DNA of 64,000 nucleotides from Doris montereyensis (lineage: Eukaryota; Mollusca; Gastropoda; Nudibranchia; Dorididae). The notes beneath the pieces were generated by a model. That model was not told the origin of the DNA, did not search any database, and saw only the letters and a program-made list of their open reading frames with translations. Numbering within the stretch: position 1 is the first letter of the stretch; every line of letters begins with the position of its first letter. Below are positions 58,438 to 64,000 of this stretch, piece after piece. The position numbers were made by a program, and so were the translations under genes. The DNA is taken from positions 7,501 through 71,500 of the forward strand of contig JAXRKP010000559.1 of assembly GCA_037039925.1 (NCBI GenBank). Reading direction: 5' to 3'.

Positions 58438-61400
58438 CTGAAAACATGAGAAAAGTTCTGTCTTCAACTTCATGCTTATAATGACTGACAACAGAAGGTG
58501 AATCTATTATTAAGTCAGCTTCATAAAAAAATCTTAACATGCTAAACATAGAAATTATACCACCTAGAAAGTGAAACTTTTACTTGGCGCATCAATTTCC
58601 TCCCTAAAACGCAAGAAAAACAATAAAGAAATGATTGTTTATCACCATAGCTCATTTCCGGTCAAACATCTCAAGTGCCATTGAATACAGTAACCGAATA
58701 GTAGCCTTTACTATTCGCACGGTGTCCGCATTTCCACAGGGTAGGCCTTGACCAAAGAATTAAAATCTCTCTAGTCTAGACAGGCCAGAAATCTGGATCT
58801 CTAGCTCAATTGAAATCTTCGCCCAGTGTCAAATTGAATTATTAGCCAACTGCTAGCATGAAAGGTATTTTTCTATTTATAGCATTAATGCGGTTCTGTT
58901 CTGATTTCAGGTCTAGATTCTACTCATTATCAAATATAAAACAAGATCAATGAGTGTCTTCGTACAAGAACTTTTGGGTTTGTTTCAAATTATGCACACT
59001 CAACATCAAAGCATCGTTCTCGTCGACTGCATAATAGATCTACAATTTTACCACCCTGACAAATAATTGTTCATAAAAGTCATCCATTCAGAAATAGGCT
59101 TCTCTGTTTGACTTAAAAAGGCCTTACTTCAAACACACTGATAAATTTATTCATCCTTCGGGAAATACACTCGAAGATGCTTCATCCAAAACTCAAGGGA
59201 TACAGATTTCTTTTCCATTTAAGCCTTTTCCAGATGACCAGATTATCCAAGGGACATCACTACATGATGCTGTTTTTACTTTGAGTTATATATCTCTTGC
59301 AAGTTTTTCTAGGTTTTAGGTTATGCTGCCTTCATCTGAAAACAAAAAGGGCCGCCAAGTGAACAGAAATTGTTTCGGGCTAGAGGCAAATTTCATTCTA
59401 AACTAAAGTGAACTTAAGGATTGTGGGAAGATATTAATTATAAAAATCATGGTGACATGTATCAAACAATTCACTGCTCATAACTAACAGAAAGACTAAA
59501 TCTACAGACCAGCACTGGAACTGGAATTGTAATATGCATCGTTTGTGTGAGGTAGGAAATAATGAACAAAAAATGGCATTTTGAGAAAAATCTTATTTTC
59601 TGTTATTTGAATATATTTTTCTCCCATAAACCTAAGAAATGAGTTGGATAATATTTTGAAACATCATATAACCTTGAGAGGTTCTCAATTACTTCTTATT
59701 GACACTGTTTCAAGTATACCAGCACCTTTTTACTCATTTTGAGATGGTGCCTTTTTAATAATAGATGCGCAGAATACATTCCGTATTTTCCTTAACTGAT
59801 GAAAAAACTAGATCTACCCAACAGTATAACTTGAACATCCTTATATAACAATCTGTGTCGAATGGGACGGCTTCATGTAAATGGGACAAAATTTGATTTT
59901 GATATCAAAATTTTCTTTCTTGACAACGTGAAAATCATTTCGACCACTGTCATATTGACTTGTAGCGGATTTCTTGTTCTTTGTTTTACCATACAGACTT
60001 TGTTGTGCACACGTGATTATTAGATAATTAAAAAATGTTGATGGCAAATCTTTAAAACAACGGATTTGTGTCTTCATTCAAAGCAAGAGCTTTCCAAAGG
60101 TTATGAAAGAATGCAGCAAAAATCCATGCTTTTTTATTTCATGTATGTAAACCACAAAAGGGCTGTCCTTCTTAGTGTGATTGGAATTGCAATCAAGTGT
60201 TCAAAAGGACAAAATGCACCACAATCACAGCAATGTTTATGAACATAATTTTTCCTGTTTAAAAACTTCAAGAATCCACTCAAATTTATACCTGAGAAAC
60301 AGACTTAAGACTTTCTTCTTTCATTCAATCCTTACGTACTTATATTTGAAGCAAAAGTAGATCTAACTTCACTTCTACCCTTGAAAAGAGGCTGTCATAA
60401 CCGCGAAGATCCCCACACAGCCCAGTACACACAGAATCAGAAACTCTCAGGTTCGTTTCAGAGTAGATGCTTAAATTTAATTTCAATAACTATTCATTCA
60501 CTCTTTTTTCTATCAGTGCCCATGTGATTAACCCTTTCCTACAACACCAACAAGAAGAAAAACACAACAAAAAAACCCTTTCCTCCCTACTGCGACCGAA
60601 CGCACCATCAGCCTTGATGCCAAATACGCCATCGGCCTCGATGCCTAATTTCGATGCATAATGCACCCTGATGCACTCCTCACTCACTCTTAGTCTTTGT
60701 ACTCGCATAAAAACAAGATCTCACAGTGTGTGCGACTTGCATCGGCAATCTCGTGAAGTGCAAGATTTCCGACTCATTTGTGAAAAAATACACATATTTT
60801 TTAATCTGCTTTTATTTTTGACGTATGGCGATTGTAAACAAAGCGACACTTTGTAAACAAAGCGACACTATTACTTTCAATGAATTTACCGACCTACTGA
60901 CGAAAGTTACTGACAATTAAAGGCTCATAATAGTTATATAAAAGTATTTATTTTCTCTGGGCAGTGGACAGGTATGGGAAGTAGACGATCCTGCCCTCCA
61001 CGAATCTCCTGCTGCCTTGCAGGCGGGTCTTGGCTGTCCAAAGGCTAAAGGAGTGAACCCCAACAGAAAACAACTTGCTGCCTTGCAGGTCGGTCTTGGT
61101 TGACCAAAGGCTAAGGGAGTTAACTTGACAAAAAAAATAACCTGAACGCAGGCCGGTCTTGAATAACCAAATGCTAAGGGAGTTAACCCTGACATAAAAT
61201 AACAAGGCATGGTACGGGCCTCAAGGTGACAACCCCACCATCTACCTAGGGTACAGTGGGCTAATCCACTGCTTATCAAAAACCAAACTGATTCAGAGAA
61301 ATAAATACAATATACCCAGCTTGACCTTTCAACTACGAACATGGAAACGAACACGGGCTTTGATTATTCGAACATTGACTGTTAAGGCAATAAATTGTAA

Positions 61401-63885
61401 AAAGTTAGAATTAGTTGAAGAACTTCGGAAAAATTCAAAGAAAACATTTTGGTAATTACAGATACAAAAAAAGAACAAGGAATAGAAAATGTAGGACCAA
61501 ATCATATTTTAATCTTCTCAGGAGTAGATGTCAAAGATAAAGCTAAAGCAGGAGTAGGCCTCCTAGTGCACAAAAGGCATGAAAAGCTACTAGAAAGTCG
61601 GAAATTTATAAGCCCACGGCTATTAGAGGTAAATATTAAACCAAAAGGAAGAGAAATTAAATTATCAATAGCTTATGGACCAAACGAAGATGCCACTAAA
61701 GAAGAAAAAGATATCTTCAAAAACAATTAACAAATAACTGCAGAAAATCTTAAATACAAACAGGAACTAATGCTTTTAAGAGACGTAAACGTTAGAGTAG
61801 GCAACAATGTAGAAACGTCAGGAGGCGTAATAGGTAAAGAAGGAGAGACAACAACTTCTTCAAATGGAGAGAGATTTTTGACTAAATAATAACATGAAAA
61901 TAGCCAACACCGTTTTTCCTCATAAAGATATCCACAAATGTACAAGAGTAAAAGACAGGTGTGAAAAGTCAATGATAGACTACATAATATTAGCAGCTCT
62001 CTTTTTTACAGTACATTTTGATGCAAGAGTAAACAGAGGAGCAGAAATATTTAGTGATCATCAATAAGGTGATTGCCAAAATAAGATTACTGACTGAAGA
62101 AAACAAATAGAAAAGGAAAGAGAAGAAAGCTACTAAACTCAAAACAGAGGAACTAAATAAACCAATAGTAAAACAGATATAGCAATCTAGGATAAAAAAA
62201 ATTATCAGTGAAAGGCATATGGATCTGAATAAAAGCACAATAGAAGAAAAGGTGGCAAATGTATAAAGAAGTACTCATCAGTTGTATAGAAGAGCTCTGC
62301 GGTAGGAAACAAATTAAAGGAGATAGGAAAAGAATAGCATGGTGGAATGGAAATGTCAAGACTAAAAGCAAAGAAAAAGAAAGACGCTTGGAAGAAATAC
62401 TTGCAAACAAAGGGATCAGAGAAAAGGATAGATTACATGAATAACAGAACTATTGCCAAAGAGGAAGCGAGGAAAGCAAAACAGGAACAATGAGAAGAGT
62501 TTGGACAAAGACTTCAAGAAATCTAACAAGGAAATCAAAAACTGTCCTGGGTGGGCAATGAAGAGCATGTGAAAGACCAATGTATGCCCAATAAGGGCAT
62601 TCAATTAAGAATGCCAAAGGAGAAATAATGAAAGAAGACAGTGAAATCATAGGAACATGGAGAAAGTATGTTCAACAATTACATAATCCCTCCAGAACAT
62701 AGAAAACAAGGAGTAAAGATCAATTAGTTAGAGTAACAAGTAATCCAGAGGAGACAGCTGAAGATGAAGATATATCAATGGAAGAAATCCAAACAGCTAT
62801 AAGAAAAGTGAAATTTGGAAAGGCCCCAGGAGCGGATCAAGTTGATCCAGAAATGATTAAAAACCAAGGGAGAGAGGCAGACAAACATGCAATATGCCAA
62901 CAAGCATGGAAGTCCAAACAGATGCCAGACGACTGGAAAACGGGGAATGGTAGTACAAATACATCAAAAAGTATCAACTATGGAATGTTCAAACTATAGA
63001 GGGATATCACTAATTAGCGTACCAGGAAAAGTGTATGCCAGTCAGGGTACTGGAACTGAGACTAAAGAAAAGAGTAGAGGATCAGATTGAAGAACAAGAA
63101 TTGTCAACAAAAACCAAAATGGCAGTACGCAACACAGTTTATTGCCCTACTCTCCTCTATGACAGTGAAACCTGGCCCTTAGATAGTAGAGAACACAGTA
63201 GAGTGCAGGTAGCTGAAATGAAATATCTAAGAAGAGTAGTAGGGAAAACTAAAAGAGACAAAATCAGAAACACAACAATAAGAGATCAAACCAAAGCAGA
63301 TGACATAAAAATTAAAATAGAAATAAATCAATGGAGATGGTTTGGGCATGTTAACAGAATGAAAGACAATAGAATAGGGTTAATCTGGAAAAGAAGGATA
63401 AGTTTTAATATAGTGTCTCATGTAGTGGCTGTTGAGGTCACAACCTTCGGTCACATAGCACCCCTTGAGTTGCGCTAGTTGAAGAATGGTTTTTGTCCCA
63501 TGTCAATGTGTTGTGCAAAGAAGTCAATGCATTCCTCACCAGATGTCTTAAAATCGAAAACAGTCTGGAGAAAGTGCAAAACGTCACTGAGCTTGCAAGT
63601 TCTAGGCTGCCTTTTATGTGACCTAAAGACTTCTAACTGTACCTGATTTGTATTAACTCCTGTGAGTTTGGATGAGTTGTAAGTACCGAGGAAAGGTGGT
63701 AGAAATGGTACCCAGGAGACTGGTCACTTAGAGGCTCAATGTTTTCATGTGGAACCACACGGGATGCAAGGCACTTAAAAGATTCAGGATGTTTCTCACG
63801 AAGGACGTTGGCTGCATGGAAGCCATCCACCAGGAGAGTTTCACCGCCACTGCCTGTGTGCTTTGCCCCGTGAAAGACTTGGATT
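58170..63885 (-). CDS. TMLHE: Trimethyllysine dioxygenase, last two exons (5' end outside window)
   Basis: Exons 63885-63643 and 58437-58170 (minus strand) join in phase through a split Arg codon (AG/G) to give about 170 C-terminal residues ending in TAA. The enzyme is a mitochondrial Fe(II)/2-oxoglutarate dioxygenase that hydroxylates N6-trimethyllysine, the first step of carnitine synthesis. Visible family motifs are IQVFHGAKHTGSGGETLLVD, then GFHAANVL, IRYNPYDRAPLNTL, and PGRVILIDNWRVLHGRAAFT, where His in N-W-R-V-L-H-G-R is the distal iron ligand and the nearby Arg residues bind 2-oxoglutarate. The H-x-D iron ligands belong to the preceding exon, beyond the right edge. A 5.2-kb intron separates the two exons and holds a 2.4-kb RTE copy. 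Confidence 0.92.
58438..60954 (-). other. TMLHE intron, part without recognised repeats
   Basis: About 2.5 kb of AT-rich intron sequence with no recognisable exon, SINE or tandem array. A small 12-bp-scale duplication (gatgcc/aaatacgccatc...) occurs near 60605-60660. Confidence 0.55.
60955..63390 (+). mobile_element. RTE-type LINE, copy 5 (TMLHE intron, opposite strand)
   Basis: Plus strand. 5' region with three promoter monomers (60990-61200). Endonuclease (NVGPNHILIFSGVDVKDKAK, GVGLLVHKRHEKLLES, IKPKGREIKLSIAYGPNEDA), a frame-shifted linker, then reverse transcriptase start (MEEIQTAIRKVKFGKAPGAD, QAWKSKQMPDDWK). At about 63095 the frame jumps from VEDQIEE to LSTKTKMAVRNTVYCPTLLY, deleting the catalytic core. 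It ends RWFGHVNRMKDN near 63370. It is inactive and antisense to TMLHE. Confidence 0.87.
63391..63642 (-). other. TMLHE intron, right end next to the penultimate exon
   Basis: Between the truncated RTE end and the donor of the 63643-63885 exon. No repeat or further exon was recognised. Confidence 0.5.
63643..63885 (-). CDS. TMLHE: TMLHE penultimate exon
   Basis: Acceptor ...gtttttacag (reading minus), donor GTACAG, 243 bp. It starts with one base completing an Arg codon. The frame reads IQVFHGAKHTGSGGETLLVD ... VVPHENIEPLSDQ ... HPNSQELIQI(R), collinear with the central jelly-roll strands of the TMLHE/BBOX1 family. Confidence 0.9.
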
Positions 63886-64000
63886 CTGTAAAAACAATCA
63901 AGTATAAGCCAAATTAAAGACATGAGTGACACTGACAAATAGTGATTCACTTTGAAAACGAAAAAAAAACTTGAAAAAAAGAGAATAGGGATGCATATCC

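Overview
This is a repeat-dense invertebrate nuclear genome window, probably from a mollusc and most likely a gastropod. That placement is inference, based on intron-rich genes, several tRNA-derived SINE families, RTE-type LINEs, a MULE relic and very long (GA)n/(CT)n tracts. There are no bacterial operons, no CRISPR arrays and no convincing stand-alone RNA genes. Most long open frames are translations of microsatellites or minisatellites and were discarded.

Three host genes are visible as spliced exons. (1) Plus strand, 5.7-9.8 kb: the 3' end of a gene encoding a fibronectin type III domain (two exons) followed by a PRY/SPRY (B30.2) domain, as in class I TRIM or FSD1-type proteins. (2) Minus strand, 27.5-15.7 kb: a complete nine-exon arsenite methyltransferase (AS3MT)-like gene. 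All eight introns are phase-compatible and the product is 345 aa. By eye, three of the four cysteines needed by classical AS3MT are replaced. (3) Minus strand, right edge: the last two exons of trimethyllysine dioxygenase (TMLHE), the first enzyme of carnitine synthesis. Its upstream exons lie beyond the window. A fourth, unidentified exon candidate lies at 55.6 kb on the plus strand.

The rest is mobile and satellite DNA. At 28-34.5 kb a dead FLYWCH/MULE transposase gene was split by an RTE retrotransposon with a 13-bp target duplication. That RTE was itself split by a third, poly(A)-tailed element with a 12-bp duplication. A 29-bp minisatellite later grew inside the transposase reading frame. 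At 37.4-40.9 kb two RTE copies meet 3' end to 3' end as a near-spacerless inverted repeat. A nearly full-length RTE lies at 44.0-47.4 kb, and another sits in the last TMLHE intron in the window. RTE copies carry one to three tandem about 60-70-bp monomers in their 5' region.

The most striking pattern is that many minisatellites are amplified pieces of transposons: a SINE promoter (7.4 kb), a SINE end (1.9 kb), a LINE reverse transcriptase (15.0 kb), a MULE transposase (33.7 kb), a SINE tail (25.0 kb), and a foldback-like element (3.0-4.5 kb) whose units each hold a perfect palindrome. Gene models were derived by eye from splice signals, reading phase and remembered family motifs. No search was run.
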